A stretch of DNA of 64,000 bases from Mixta intestinalis (GCF_009914055.1 NZ_CP028271.1:2170001-2234000), one strand, 5' to 3'. Shown: positions 1-10,505, counted from the stretch's first letter. The notes: generated by a model from the letters alone, not told the origin. Numbers and translations are program-made.

Positions 1-1058
1 CACGCCGTAAGGGGCTGACGCTGCTGGTGCGCAATCAGTTAAACAGCGATGAGATGCGTTTTGGCGACAGCCGCGCCATTTATAAAGTGCTGTTTACCCT
101 GTTGCATTATTCGCTGACCACCACCAGCTGGGGCAAAATTTCGCTGGAGCTGGATGCACCTGCGGATCGTCCTGAGCTGTTACATATTCAGATCATCGAT
201 ACCGGTGCGGGCCTCACGCCCGATGAGCTGGGCAATCACGATTTCCCCTTCCTCGGCGAAACCTCTGCGGATCGCTTTGGGCAGGCTTCCGGGCTGGCTT
301 TTTTCCTCTGTCGCCAGCTCTGTAAGCAGATGGGCGGTCAGCTGGAGATTATGGCGCGCCCGGAAATCGGCACGCGTTACAACATCACGCTACACGTGCC
401 GCCGGAACATCAGCAGCAGCAGGAAGAGAAGCTACTGGAAGATGTCACCATGCTGATTGATATCGCCGTTGATGACGTGCGTAAGATCGTGACTCATCAA
501 CTGGAGAACTGGGGAGCGAAATGTATTACGCCAGATGAACGTTTTGCCGAACAGCCACACGATATTCTGATCACTGACGATCCGGCGCACCTTTCCGGCT
601 GGTCGCTGTTGCTGACAGATAATGAACTGGGCTTTACCGTTCTGAACGAACGGCAGTACCGGGTTAACTTTAACCTTAGTAGCGCTCTGCAGGATGCGCT
701 GTTACAGCTGATTGAGAAGCAGCTTTCTCAGGATATGTCGCTTACGGCGGAAGAAGATAAACAGGAGGAGGAAGCCACGCATTTGTTAAGCGGTGGTTAC
801 TACCAGCTATTTGTCGAGACAGTACCGGAAGATGTTGAGAGACTGTATACTGAGGCGTCGCTCAGGGATTATGCGACGCTTGCTCAGACGGCACATCGCC
901 TGAAAGGGGTATTTGCCATGCTTAATCTGGCACCCGGCAAGGAGCTTTGTGAAAAGCTGGAACAGCAAATTAAAGCGAGTGACGATTTAAACATCAAAAA
1001 TACCACCAGTGACATTGACGCCTATGTCAACGAACTGCTGCAGCAAGGTAACCAATAA
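1..1058 (+). CDS. rcsD: Phosphotransferase RcsD, C-terminal part (truncated by window start)
   Basis: The reading frame is open through the left edge, so only about the last 350 of the roughly 890 residues of RcsD are present. RcsD is the inner-membrane phosphotransfer protein that relays phosphate from RcsC to RcsB in the Rcs envelope-stress and capsule pathway. The visible part contains a degenerate histidine-kinase ATPase-like segment (DTGAGLTPDE and GLAFFLCRQL) that lacks the full G boxes. A receiver-like (ABL) segment follows, then a C-terminal HPt domain whose phosphoacceptor histidine lies in AHRLKG at about 890-910. Its stop codon is one base from the rcsB start, so the two genes are probably cotranscribed. 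Identification rests on the HPt motif plus the rcsB and rcsC neighbours. Confidence 0.95.
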   Translation, partial: RRKGLTLLVRNQLNSDEMRFGDSRAIYKVLFTLLHYSLTTTSWGKISLELDAPADRPELLHIQIIDTGAGLTPDELGNHDFPFLGETSADRFGQASGLAFFLCRQLCKQMGGQLEIMARPEIGTRYNITLHVPPEHQQQQEEKLLEDVTMLIDIAVDDVRKIVTHQLENWGAKCITPDERFAEQPHDILITDDPAHLSGWSLLLTDNELGFTVLNERQYRVNFNLSSALQDALLQLIEKQLSQDMSLTAEEDKQEEEATHLLSGGYYQLFVETVPEDVERLYTEASLRDYATLAQTAHRLKGVFAMLNLAPGKELCEKLEQQIKASDDLNIKNTTSDIDAYVNELLQQGNQ

Positions 1059-1059
1059 G

Positions 1060-1713
1060 ATGAATAATTTGAACGTAATTATTGCCGATGACCATCCAAT
1101 CGTTCTGTTTGGTATTCGTAAGTCTCTTGAACAGATTGAATGGGTCAACGTAGTTGGTGAGTTTGAAGACTCGACAGCACTGATTAACAGCCTTTCCAAA
1201 CTGGACGCCAACGTCCTGATTACCGATCTCTCCATGCCTGGCGAGAAATATGGCGACGGCATTACGCTGATCAAATATATCAAACGTCACTATCCCGATC
1301 TGTCGATTATTGTTCTGACCATGAACAATAACCCGGCAATCCTCAGCGCCGTGCTGGATCTGGATATCGAAGGCATCGTGCTGAAACAGGGCGCGCCTAC
1401 TGACCTGCCAAAAGCGCTGGCGGCATTGCAGAAAGGGAAGAAATATACCCCGGAAAGCGTTGCCAAACTGCTGGAGAAAATCAGCGCGGGCGGCTATGGC
1501 GATAAACGCCTGTCGCCGAAAGAGAGTGAAGTGCTGCGCCTGTTCGCTGAAGGTTTCCTGGTTACCGAAATCGCTAAAAAGCTGAACCGCAGTATTAAAA
1601 CCATCAGCAGCCAGAAGAAATCGGCAATGATGAAGCTGGGCGTGGATAACGATATCGCCCTGCTCAACTACCTTTCTTCCGTCAGCACCACGCCACAGGC
1701 GGATAAAGAGTAA
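1060..1713 (+). CDS. rcsB: Response regulator RcsB
   Basis: This is the DNA-binding response regulator of the Rcs phosphorelay, controlling capsule, motility and envelope genes, alone or as RcsA-RcsB heterodimers. The 217-residue product is one residue longer than E. coli RcsB. It has the acidic pair D10/D11, the phosphoacceptor D56 in ITDLSMP, and a C-terminal LuxR-type helix-turn-helix (LSPKESEVLRLFAEGF through IKTISSQKKSAM). The ATG at 1060 was chosen because it begins the conserved MNNLNVIIADDHP and sits directly after the rcsD stop; an upstream in-frame start at 1009 would lie inside rcsD. It converges on rcsC. Confidence 0.98.
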   Translation: MNNLNVIIADDHPIVLFGIRKSLEQIEWVNVVGEFEDSTALINSLSKLDANVLITDLSMPGEKYGDGITLIKYIKRHYPDLSIIVLTMNNNPAILSAVLDLDIEGIVLKQGAPTDLPKALAALQKGKKYTPESVAKLLEKISAGGYGDKRLSPKESEVLRLFAEGFLVTEIAKKLNRSIKTISSQKKSAMMKLGVDNDIALLNYLSSVSTTPQADKE

Positions 1714-1742
1714 ACCCGCCTGCCCGTCAGGGCAGCGTTCCG

Positions 1743-1762
1743 ACGCGTCAGGGATGACGCGT
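1743..1762. terminator. Hairpin between convergent rcsB and rcsC
   Basis: An 8-bp inverted repeat (ACGCGTCA / TGACGCGT, 4-base loop) lies in the 63-bp gap between the convergent rcsB and rcsC stops. There is no clear T tract on either side, so a bidirectional terminator is an inference from position. Confidence 0.45.
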
Positions 1763-1776
1763 TACGCCCTCACCTG

Positions 1777-4633
1777 CTACGCGCCACGCGTCTTACGCAC
1801 GCGCTCCGCATAGATCGCCAGCGAACTTTTCAACGTATCAAGCGTAACCGGTTTCGACAGGCAGTTATCCATCCCCGCTTCCATACAGCGCTGCTTCTCT
1901 TCCGCCAGCGCGTTCGCGGTGACGCCAATCACCGGGAAGGTTTGCCCCAGCTGACGCAAACGCTGCGTCAGGCGATAACCATCCATGTTGGGCATGTTGA
2001 CATCGGTCAGCACAATATCGATCTCGCTGCGGCTGATGACATTCAGTGCATCCACCCCATCCTGAGCGGTCTTCACCCGATAGCCAAGCGACCCCAGCTG
2101 ATCGGAAAGCAGCATGCGGTTAATGGGATGATCGTCCACTACCAGTATCAGGATATCGTGATTATCGACGCCCGGCTGTGTCGGCAGCGCCGGTAACGCA
2201 GTCAGCCCGTCCGGCACTTCCACCACCACGCTGTAGATACGTCCCAGCAGCGCAGGCAGCTCGTGCGGCATGGCGGTGCTGTAGATCCAGCGTCCTGGCG
2301 CGGTTTCGTAAGGCATATCGATATGGCCACCGTCGAAAACAATCACCGCCCGCACCGGCTCTTCCGGCTGAAAATCATAATCGGCGACGATCACATCGTC
2401 CGGCTGCCACGCCTGCTCCTCCAGCCGCGTAACCTGAATACCGTGCGCCGTCAGCAGACGCGTCAGGAAGTCAGCCAGAAGATCGTTACGCAGCGCCAGC
2501 CACACCTGTTTATCCTGTAGTCCTTCATGCAGCAGCGGCGTCATTACCTGGCTGTTGTAGAGCGGAATACGCACGGTAAACTGGCTGCCCATACCCGGCT
2601 CCGATTCCACGTCAATATCGCCATCCATCATGTTGATTAGCTTTTCACAGATCGCCAGCCCCAGCCCGGTCCCCTGGAAGTTACGCTGTACGCCGGTGCC
2701 CACCTGGAAAAAGGGATCGAACAGCCGGTTGATCTCTTTTGCCGCGATACCGACGCCGGTATCACGCACGCGCACCGTCAGATAACCCTGGTGGGTATAG
2801 GTATGCAGAATAATGCAGCCGGTGTGGGTAAATTTGATGGCGTTGTTCAGCAGGTTCGATACCACCTGTTGCAGGCGCATCGGATCGCCATCCAGCGCTA
2901 CCGGTACGTCATATTCGATCAGGCAGTAGAGCGTCAGGCGCTTTTTCACCACCAGCGACAGGTAGTTGGCGGTAATATGGGTGATCACCTCACGCGGCGC
3001 GAAGGGGCGCGGCTCAATTTTTAGCTGTTCGGATTCAATTTTCGAGAAATCGAGAATATCACTAATGATCTTCAGCAGCAGGCTGGAAGAGTTGTTCATC
3101 GCCGTCACCAGCGAATCCACCCCTTTTGGCAACTGCTTAGTTTGCAGCAGGTCGAGGTTACCGATAATACCGTACAGCGGGGTACGCAGCTCATGGCTGA
3201 CGGTGGCGAGGAACATCGATTTCGACTGGCTGGCCTGCTCCGCCGCCTGCGCCATCTCCTGCAATGACTCTTCCATTTTTACGCGCGCGCTCACGTCCAC
3301 CAGCACGCAGATCGCCACGTTCTCATTGCGATAGCGCGAATGCACAAAGCTGATTTGCAGGTTAGTATTGCTACCGGTCAGCAGATCGACAAAGTTAACC
3401 TGTTGACCACTAATAATTTCCGTCAACTTCTGGCGATCTTCCTGCGTCAGCATAGTGAGATAGTTGTGCGCCAGCTCGTTACTGAGAATATTGGTGCCGT
3501 CACGCGTGCGCAGAATACAGATGCCGACCGGCGCGGAGGCGACAATTTTACGGTTGAACTGCTCATGTTCTTCCAGCCGGTGCGCGTTCTCTTCCGCTGG
3601 CAGAAACATACGGCGCTCAAACAGCCAGGCCAGGGTAAACAGGATAATGGCGCTGACCAGATTAAGCAGCAGCGCGTTAATAATCAGCAGCTTCAGATGC
3701 TCTACCAGCACGTCCGTCGGCACCGAATAGACGATGCTGAGGTTTGAAGGATGCAGATTTTTCTTCAGCACCAGCTGCTTGTAGCTGTCCACATAGCCGA
3801 ACCACGCTTTATCGCCGGGAATTTCATCCAGCGCAAAGGCGACGCGCCCGCGATTGGAGGAGAGCAGCGGCTTATTATCCTCGTCGATCAGCGTAGCGGT
3901 GACCGGCAGGTTGCCCGGCGTAACGAAATCATCCAGACGGATGTTCTGCTCAATGCCAAGCAGCGCTTCCAGTTTATTGGCGATGTAGATCGGGGTAATC
4001 ATGTAGAAGTAGCCACCGCCCGGCTGACCGTTATTGCTGACCCAGTAGAGGCTACTTTTGCGTTCGTCAGCGCTGCTGTTGCGGTAGCGCAGGATACGCT
4101 CGTGCAGCGTTTTTACCGTGCGTTCACGATCCACCGAGCCGTTGCCGATGCCGAAATCAGCCATGCACAGCCCTTCACCGCCGATAAAAAAGACGCGGTT
4201 CAGCTCATAGGAGGAGGCGAAATTGGTTTTCCAGTAGTTGAGGAAATAACTTAGTGACTCGAGTGAGTTACGCCAGGTATTGCTCATTGCCGAACAGTTG
4301 GAGTTGGCGCACCAGCGGATAAAACTGTGGCAGCGTTGCCTTGCCGGGGAACACGCCGTTCAGTAAGTCCATACTGTTAGCGCTGTTGCTCAGGCGATTC
4401 TCAGCAATATATTTCAGCTCGCGGGTAATATCGGCAGAGTGGCGTACATACCACTGCGCCTGATCGTAGTTAAGCGTAAACTCCTGCCGCGCCTGCGCTT
4501 CCTGTTCGTGCAGCACGCTGATGATGTAAAAGGCGGTCAACAGCGCGCCCAGCGACCATAGCATCAGCGCCAGCGCGCGAAACAGATAGCGGGAAATCCT
4601 GAGCGTAGTGCGAAACGAAACGAGATATTTCAA
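1777..4633 (-). pseudogene. rcsC: Sensor kinase RcsC, interrupted by a one-base frameshift
   Basis: RcsC is the hybrid histidine kinase of the Rcs phosphorelay. Two overlapping frames together encode a full-length protein (about 950 aa; E. coli 949). The first, 4633 to 4268, gives the N-terminus: a membrane segment around residues 20-42 and the start of the periplasmic domain. The second, from 4287 to 1777, gives the remaining 836 residues: the rest of the periplasmic domain, a second membrane segment, the HisKA box (SHELRTP), ATPase boxes (DTGVGI, GTGLGLAI) and a receiver with its aspartate in LTDVNMPNMDG. Near 4306-4312 the first frame drifts into non-homologous residues while the second frame gives ANSNCSAMSNTW, matching the E. 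coli ADSDCSAMSNTW region. Removing one base restores an uninterrupted protein. It is either a real mutation or a sequencing error; everything else looks conserved. Confidence 0.85.
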
Positions 4634-4782
4634 GGGAAACCTGGGCGCTGCCGCCAGCCAATAGTAAAAATTTCGATCCCGCTACAGTAGCCGTAGATGA
4701 CAAAAAAAGCCAGACGTTCGCTCTGGCCTCTCTGTTTGACAACATCTCGATCCGCAAGCGCAGCCGCCATTTTCAGGCAAAA

Positions 4783-4806
4783 AAAAGGCCGGAAAACCGG
4801 CCTTTT
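4783..4806 (-). terminator. Rho-independent terminator of gyrA
   Basis: A stem of AAAAGGCCGG / CCGGCCTTTT with a 4-base loop lies 24 bases past the gyrA stop. On the minus strand it is followed by an eight-T run (A run at 4779-4786 on the plus strand), a classic intrinsic terminator. Confidence 0.9.
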
Positions 4807-4829
4807 ACAGGGTGAGCTAAAGAAGCGTG

Positions 4830-7466
4830 TTACTCTTCTTCGCCGTCCACGATATCGTCGTCAGTATCCACTTCCGGGGCGATATCCTCCTCCCCTTCCG
4901 CCACGCTGCCGTCGATCGCATCCAGCTCTTCTTCTTCCACCGGCTCCGCCACGCGTTGCAGACCGACTACATTTTCATCCGCCGCAGTACGAATCAGAAT
5001 GACGCCCTGGGTGTTACGCCCAACCACGCTGACTTCTGAAACGCGCGTACGCACCAGCGTACCGGCGTCGGTGATCATCATGATCTGATCGCTGTCTTCT
5101 ACCTGCACCGCACCGATGACCGGCCCGTTGCGTTCGGTGACCTTGATGGAGATAACGCCCTGAGTCGCACGTGATTTGGTTGGGTATTCGCTATTCGCGG
5201 TACGTTTACCGTAACCATTTTGCGTAACGGTCAGAATTGCGCCCTCTTCACGCGGCACGATCAGCGATACCACGCGATCGCCTTCCGCCAGCTTGATGCC
5301 GCGCACGCCTGAGGCGGTACGGCCCATGGCGCGCACCGCCTGCTCGGCGAAACGCACCACTTTACCGGCGGCAGAGAACAGCATCACTTCGTCACTGCCT
5401 TCGGTCAGCGCCACGCCGATCAGCTCATCATCTTCACGCAGGTTGACGGCGATAATACCGGCGCTGCGCGGACGGCTGAACTCGGTCAGCGAGGTTTTCT
5501 TCACGGTGCCGCTGGCGGTCGCCATAAAGATGTTGGTGCCTTCGGTGTATTCACGCACCGGCAGGATGGCGGTAATACGCTCGTTGGCTTCCAGCGGCAG
5601 CAGGTTGACGATCGGGCGTCCACGCGCGCCACGGCTCGCTTCCGGCAGCTGATAAACCTTCATCCAGTAGAGACGCCCACGGCTGGAGAAGCAGAGGATG
5701 GTGTCGTGGGTGTTGGCCACCAGCAGACGATCGATAAAATCCTCTTCCTTAATTCGCGCCGCCGATTTTCCTTTACCGCCGCGACGCTGCGCTTCGTAAT
5801 CAGAGAGCGGCTGATATTTCACGTAGCCCTGATGCGACAGCGTGACCACCACATCTTCCTGGTTGATCAGGTCTTCGATATTAATATCGGCGCTATTGGC
5901 GGTGATTTCCGTGCGACGTTCGTCACCGAACTGATCGCGGATCGCGACCAGCTCTTCACGAATCACTTCCATCAGGCGTTCCGCACTTTCCAGAATGTAG
6001 ATCAGCTCGGCGATCTGCTCCAGCAGCGCCTTATACTCATCCAGCAGCTTCTCGTGCTCCATGCCGGTCAGCTTCTGCAAACGCAGATCGAGGATCGCCT
6101 GCGCCTGCTGTTCGGTCAGGTAGTAACGACCGTCACGGATGCCAAACTCCTCTTCCAGCCACTCAGGACGTGCGGCATTATCACCGGCACGTTCCAGCAT
6201 GGCAGCCACATTACCCAGCTCCCACGCGCGCGCCACCAGGCCCGCTTTCGCTTCTGCCGGGCTTGGCGCATGACGGATCAGTTCGATAATCGGATCGATG
6301 TTCGCCAGCGCAATCGCCAGGCCTTCAAGGATATGGGCACGCTCACGCGCTTTGCGCAGTTCGAAAATAGTACGACGCGTAACCACTTCACGACGATGAC
6401 GAACAAAGGCTTCCAGAATCTCCTTCAGCGTCATAATCTTCGGCTGGCCCTGATGCAGCGCCACCATGTTGATACCGAAAGAAACCTGTAACTGCGTCAG
6501 CGAATAGAGGTTGTTCAGCACCACTTCCGCTACCGCATCGCGTTTCACTTCGATCACGATGCGCATACCGTCTTTATCGGACTCATCGCGCAGGGCGCTG
6601 ATGCCTTCGATACGTTTATCTTTTACCAGCTCGGCCATCTTCTCGATCAGGCGCGCTTTGTTGACCTGATAGGGAATTTCATGGATGACGATGGTTTCGC
6701 GACCGGTTTTGGCGTCGGTTTCCACCTCGCCACGGGCGCGAATATAGAGTTTACCGCGTCCGGTACGGTAAGCTTCTTCAATGCCGCGACGCCCGTTGAT
6801 GATGGCGGCAGTCGGGAAGTCAGGCCCAGGGATGTGCTCCATCAACCCTTCGACGCTGATATTTTCATCGTCGATATAGGCGAGACAGCCGTTAATCACC
6901 TCGGTGAGGTTGTGCGGTGGAATGTTGGTGGCCATACCAACGGCGATACCTGACGAGCCGTTTACCAGCAGGTTAGGAATTTTCGTCGGCAGCACTTCGG
7001 GAATCTGCTCGGTGCCGTCATAGTTCGGCACAAAATCGACGGTCTCTTTTTCCAGATCCGCCAGCAGCTCGTGGGCAATTTTTGCCATGCGCACTTCGGT
7101 ATAACGCATCGCCGCGGCAGAGTCACCGTCGATGGAACCGAAGTTGCCCTGGCCATCCACCAGCATGTAGCGCAGCGAGAACGGCTGCGCCATACGCACG
7201 ATGGTGTCATAAACGGCGGAGTCGCCGTGCGGGTGATATTTACCGATGACGTCGCCAACGACACGGGCAGATTTTTTGTAAGGTTTGTTCCAGTCGTTCC
7301 CCAGCACGCTCATTGCATAAAGCACGCGACGATGGACCGGCTTCAGGCCATCGCGAACATCTGGTAATGCACGGCCAACGATGACCGACATGGCGTAATC
7401 GAGATAGGAACTCTTCAGTTCTTCCTCAATATTAACCGGTGTGATTTCTCTGGCAAGGTCGCTCAT
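4830..7466 (-). CDS. gyrA: DNA gyrase subunit A
   Basis: GyrA is the breakage-reunion subunit of the A2B2 type II topoisomerase that introduces negative supercoils. The 878-residue product is close to E. coli GyrA (875). The catalytic tyrosine is Y122 (AAAMRYTE). The quinolone-determining region KYHPHGDSAVYD carries the wild-type S83 and D87, so no classical target-site resistance is encoded here. The GyrA box QRRGGKG is present ahead of the C-terminal DNA-wrapping pinwheel, and the protein ends in the usual acidic tail, rich in Glu and Asp. The gene is divergent from ubiG across a 174-bp gap and ends at a strong terminator. Confidence 0.99.
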   Translation of the reverse strand: MSDLAREITPVNIEEELKSSYLDYAMSVIVGRALPDVRDGLKPVHRRVLYAMSVLGNDWNKPYKKSARVVGDVIGKYHPHGDSAVYDTIVRMAQPFSLRYMLVDGQGNFGSIDGDSAAAMRYTEVRMAKIAHELLADLEKETVDFVPNYDGTEQIPEVLPTKIPNLLVNGSSGIAVGMATNIPPHNLTEVINGCLAYIDDENISVEGLMEHIPGPDFPTAAIINGRRGIEEAYRTGRGKLYIRARGEVETDAKTGRETIVIHEIPYQVNKARLIEKMAELVKDKRIEGISALRDESDKDGMRIVIEVKRDAVAEVVLNNLYSLTQLQVSFGINMVALHQGQPKIMTLKEILEAFVRHRREVVTRRTIFELRKARERAHILEGLAIALANIDPIIELIRHAPSPAEAKAGLVARAWELGNVAAMLERAGDNAARPEWLEEEFGIRDGRYYLTEQQAQAILDLRLQKLTGMEHEKLLDEYKALLEQIAELIYILESAERLMEVIREELVAIRDQFGDERRTEITANSADINIEDLINQEDVVVTLSHQGYVKYQPLSDYEAQRRGGKGKSAARIKEEDFIDRLLVANTHDTILCFSSRGRLYWMKVYQLPEASRGARGRPIVNLLPLEANERITAILPVREYTEGTNIFMATASGTVKKTSLTEFSRPRSAGIIAVNLREDDELIGVALTEGSDEVMLFSAAGKVVRFAEQAVRAMGRTASGVRGIKLAEGDRVVSLIVPREEGAILTVTQNGYGKRTANSEYPTKSRATQGVISIKVTERNGPVIGAVQVEDSDQIMMITDAGTLVRTRVSEVSVVGRNTQGVILIRTAADENVVGLQRVAEPVEEEELDAIDGSVAEGEEDIAPEVDTDDDIVDGEEE

Positions 7467-7640
7467 GGAGCCGCTATCCCTCTACATTTATCCCGGATTT
7501 AAAGGTGCGAAAGTATATCACATCGCAGCCCTACGGTGAACGGAAAGCGGTGTTTTAAGCGCGCTTTCACGTTTGTCACGCCGTGCCGATCGCCGCGAGA
7601 AGATGTATACTCCGGAAAACAGTGTCAGGAGTGAAAAAAG

Positions 7641-8360
7641 ATGAGTGTGAGCGCGCGTGCAGGCAATGTGGATCATGATGAAATCGCGAAATTCGAAGCG
7701 GTTGCGTCACGCTGGTGGGATATGGAGGGTGAATTTAAACCATTGCACCGCATCAACCCGCTGCGCCTGAACTATATCGCCGAACATGCCGGCGGTCTGT
7801 TTGGCAAGAAGATACTTGACGTTGGCTGCGGCGGCGGCATCCTGGCGGAGAGCATGGCGCGCGAAGGCGCAGAGGTGACCGGCCTTGATATGGGTGCCGA
7901 ACCGCTGGAGGTGGCGCGTCTGCACGCGCTGGAGAGCGGCATCAGCGTTAATTACATTCAACAAACGGTGGAAGAGCATGCCGATGAACATAGTGGCGCT
8001 TATGACGTGGTGACCTGCATGGAAATGCTGGAGCACGTACCCGATCCGCGTTCGGTGGTACACGCCTGCGCCAGGCTGGTGAAGCCGGGCGGCGATGTCT
8101 TTTTCTCCACCATTAACCGCAATACTAAATCCTGGCTGATGGCGGTAATCGGCGCTGAGTATGTGCTGCGCATGGTGCCGCGCGGCACCCACGACGCGAA
8201 AAAATTTATCCGTCCGGCGGAGCTGCTGCACTGGATCGATGAAACGCCGCTGCGTGAGAAGCATATCATCGGCCTGCACTACAATCCGCTGAGCGACACC
8301 TTTCGCCTTGGGCGCGGCGTTGACGTTAACTATATGCTGCACACCCGTCACGGCGCCTGA
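7641..8360 (+). CDS. ubiG: Bifunctional ubiquinone O-methyltransferase UbiG
   Basis: UbiG is an S-adenosylmethionine-dependent methyltransferase that performs both O-methylation steps of ubiquinone biosynthesis. The 239 residues match the family length (E. coli 240). The SAM-binding motif I is LDVGCGGGILAE, followed by GLDMG and the post-motif CMEMLEHVPDP. The start lies 10 bases past the ribosome-binding sequence CAGGAG. It is divergent from gyrA, as in E. coli, and monocistronic, ending at a strong bidirectional hairpin before the convergent pectate lyase gene. Confidence 0.98.
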   Translation: MSVSARAGNVDHDEIAKFEAVASRWWDMEGEFKPLHRINPLRLNYIAEHAGGLFGKKILDVGCGGGILAESMAREGAEVTGLDMGAEPLEVARLHALESGISVNYIQQTVEEHADEHSGAYDVVTCMEMLEHVPDPRSVVHACARLVKPGGDVFFSTINRNTKSWLMAVIGAEYVLRMVPRGTHDAKKFIRPAELLHWIDETPLREKHIIGLHYNPLSDTFRLGRGVDVNYMLHTRHGA

Positions 8361-8396
8361 TCGCACTCCCTGACGTAAAAACAATCGTCAGATAAA

Positions 8397-8424
8397 ACAA
8401 AAGCGCCAGCATTGGCGCTTTTGT
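8397..8424. terminator. Bidirectional terminator between ubiG and pelX
   Basis: A perfect 12-bp inverted repeat (ACAAAAGCGCCA / TGGCGCTTTTGT) with a 4-base GCAT loop lies between the convergent ubiG and pelX stops. T-rich and A-rich flanks let it work in both directions. Confidence 0.9.
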
Positions 8425-8441
8425 CGTAACAGGAGACGCGA

Positions 8442-10505
8442 TTAGCGTTTTTCGCTCAATTGAAACCTGTTGCTGGCGTCGATATTACCCACTACCGCAT
8501 CAACATATTGCGCCGGTTTACTGCGCAGCGAAATATTGCCGCTGAAGGTGCCCTGATTATCAGGCTGGGTATAAGGGCCGGGGCGGAAGATAAAGTTGAA
8601 GCGATGGTTATCGATGGCAATGTTATTGTTAACCCACAGCGCGCCGGGGTTAAAGTTATCGGTAAAACCGTCCATACCGTTTTCAATCGCTACGCTGTCG
8701 ATAACGCGATGCGCCACCGGAATCCCCTCGCCGCCCAGTTTGAAACCATTATTGACGTTGCGTAACGCCACGCTATTTTCAATGGTAACCACGCCGTTCG
8801 GGCCATCCTCGATTTTATTAAACAGATCGTAGCCGTCATCCACGTTGTCATGGGAGAAGCAGTTAACCAGCTTATTGCCTTCCCCTACGCGCATTTTCAC
8901 CGCGAAACCGTCAGCGTTGATCAGGCCAGGATCTTTGTTACCCCAGGATTCGGCATTGGCGATCACGTTGTGGCTTGCCCACAGCGCACGTCCCAGACCC
9001 GCAGGCGAAGAGACCCAGATCCCGGTATCGTCTGCCTGATACGCCGTCACGCGCTGGATCAGGTTATAGCTGCCGGAGATAGAGAAGCTTTTTTTGGTAA
9101 CCTCGATATTCTCAATATCCCAATAGCTGGCGGCGAGTTTCAGGCCGTGGAACACCGCTTTGCCGCCGAGCGGGCGCATTTTTTTGCGCTGATCGTCGGT
9201 GCCGCTGCTGGCTGTCGTCAGCGTGGTGTAAGGATAAACGCCCTCTTCCAGCCAGAGCACGCCGCCGGGTGCCAGCAGTTCTGCCGCGCTGGCAACATCA
9301 AGCGGATGTGCCTGGCTGCCGTCGTTCTGCGCGCTGCCCTGCGGCGAGGCGTACAGGTTATTGGCATCGGCGACGGTTTTCCGCGTCACGTTCAGCGTTC
9401 CGGTAATTTTCTCGCCGTTGGCCAGCGTCAGCGTATAATAGATCGGCGTTTTCTCCGCTTTTAACGGCACCGGCACGCCGATCATTTTACCCGCTTCCAG
9501 CGCCATGCCACCAGCACGTTCGATGCCATCGCTGTTGACCATCAGTTTGCCGTCGCGATCGCTGCGCAGCTGGAACAGATAGTCCGGTGAAGCGGAAACC
9601 GCCGCTGAAGCGATCTCTACGTTAGCCGGTCGCGGCTTACTGACAAATTTTTCCGCCGGAGCGGCGGTATGCGGCGAAAGCGTCAGACGCGCCTGATGCA
9701 CCGTCATACGCGCGTTACGTGCGGCGAAAAAGCCCACGTAGTAGCCTTCGCTATCCAGCACCTTGATGCGATCCGGGTCATTAACCTGCTGCGTTACCCA
9801 GCGATCGCTACCGGCCGGTGCCCACGCGGCGGTAAAGCCGCTGTCGGTACGCGCCAGGCGCAGACGGAAATGGGACGATTTACGCAGATCGATATCACGC
9901 TGATAGGGAAGCCGTTTAATTTCCACGCCGGTATTGCCCCAGCTCTGCGTCACGCCGTTACGCGCGATAAGCGTTGCCTGCACCCGGTGATGCGTCGCTT
10001 TATCCTGCGTCATAATGGCGTTCATCACCATATTGGAGGCGGCGGGAAATTCCTCATAGCCAACTTTGATCTCTTCCTGACGCGGTTTGCCAAGAATATC
10101 GCGCACCAGCAGGCCTGCGCCCTCCTGACCGGCAGGCTTAGCCTCGTTTTCCGGGCCAAACTGCTCAATATTCACCTCCGCTTCCAGCACCATATTGGCG
10201 CTGGTCGGCAGGCGGGTATACCAGAAGGTCAGGCCGTCATGGCTGTTACCGATCTTGCCGCCGCGACTTTCGATAGTCGCCGGGAAGTTCAGTTTTTCCG
10301 GCTGCGCGGCGGCTTTTTTAGCGTTACCGAAGGTAACCTGGTTAACGCCCACTTTTTCCGGCAGTACATTAGTCGCAAAATTTTTATCGGTAGATTGTCC
10401 AAACGTAATCGTATGCCACGTGAGGCTGTCGACGCTTGGTAGCGTTTCGGCAGCATAAGCGCCGCTGGCACCGCTAAGAAGTAAGACAAGAGGTAAGGTT
10501 TTCAT
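8442..10505 (-). CDS. pelX: PelX-type exopolygalacturonate lyase (polysaccharide lyase family 9)
   Basis: Predicted periplasmic or exported pectate lyase that cleaves oligogalacturonides by beta-elimination. The 687-residue product starts at the ATG at 10505 (AAGGAA ribosome site upstream), giving a classical signal peptide ending in GAYAA; an in-frame start at 10556 would only add 17 residues ahead of it. The N-terminal ~390 residues form accessory domains. The C-terminal half is a PL9 right-handed beta-helix. It has a calcium-site aspartate cluster (DNVDDGYDLF) and NGFKLGGEG, whose lysine matches the catalytic base of Pel9A. The overall plan (long N-terminal region, PL9 domain, no secretion tag visible) resembles Dickeya PelX. 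A KdgR-like operator lies about 120 bases upstream. Assignment to PelX rather than PelL/Pel9A rests on length and domain order. Confidence 0.88.
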   Translation of the reverse strand: MKTLPLVLLLSGASGAYAAETLPSVDSLTWHTITFGQSTDKNFATNVLPEKVGVNQVTFGNAKKAAAQPEKLNFPATIESRGGKIGNSHDGLTFWYTRLPTSANMVLEAEVNIEQFGPENEAKPAGQEGAGLLVRDILGKPRQEEIKVGYEEFPAASNMVMNAIMTQDKATHHRVQATLIARNGVTQSWGNTGVEIKRLPYQRDIDLRKSSHFRLRLARTDSGFTAAWAPAGSDRWVTQQVNDPDRIKVLDSEGYYVGFFAARNARMTVHQARLTLSPHTAAPAEKFVSKPRPANVEIASAAVSASPDYLFQLRSDRDGKLMVNSDGIERAGGMALEAGKMIGVPVPLKAEKTPIYYTLTLANGEKITGTLNVTRKTVADANNLYASPQGSAQNDGSQAHPLDVASAAELLAPGGVLWLEEGVYPYTTLTTASSGTDDQRKKMRPLGGKAVFHGLKLAASYWDIENIEVTKKSFSISGSYNLIQRVTAYQADDTGIWVSSPAGLGRALWASHNVIANAESWGNKDPGLINADGFAVKMRVGEGNKLVNCFSHDNVDDGYDLFNKIEDGPNGVVTIENSVALRNVNNGFKLGGEGIPVAHRVIDSVAIENGMDGFTDNFNPGALWVNNNIAIDNHRFNFIFRPGPYTQPDNQGTFSGNISLRSKPAQYVDAVVGNIDASNRFQLSEKR

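Noticed and set aside
3751..4254. Long open frame on the plus strand antisense to rcsC
   Set aside because: It mirrors the conserved rcsC coding sequence on the other strand, has no ribosome site and no recognisable motif; typical shadow of GC-rich coding DNA. The same applies to similar frames opposite gyrA, nrdA, nrdB, the NRPS and menD.
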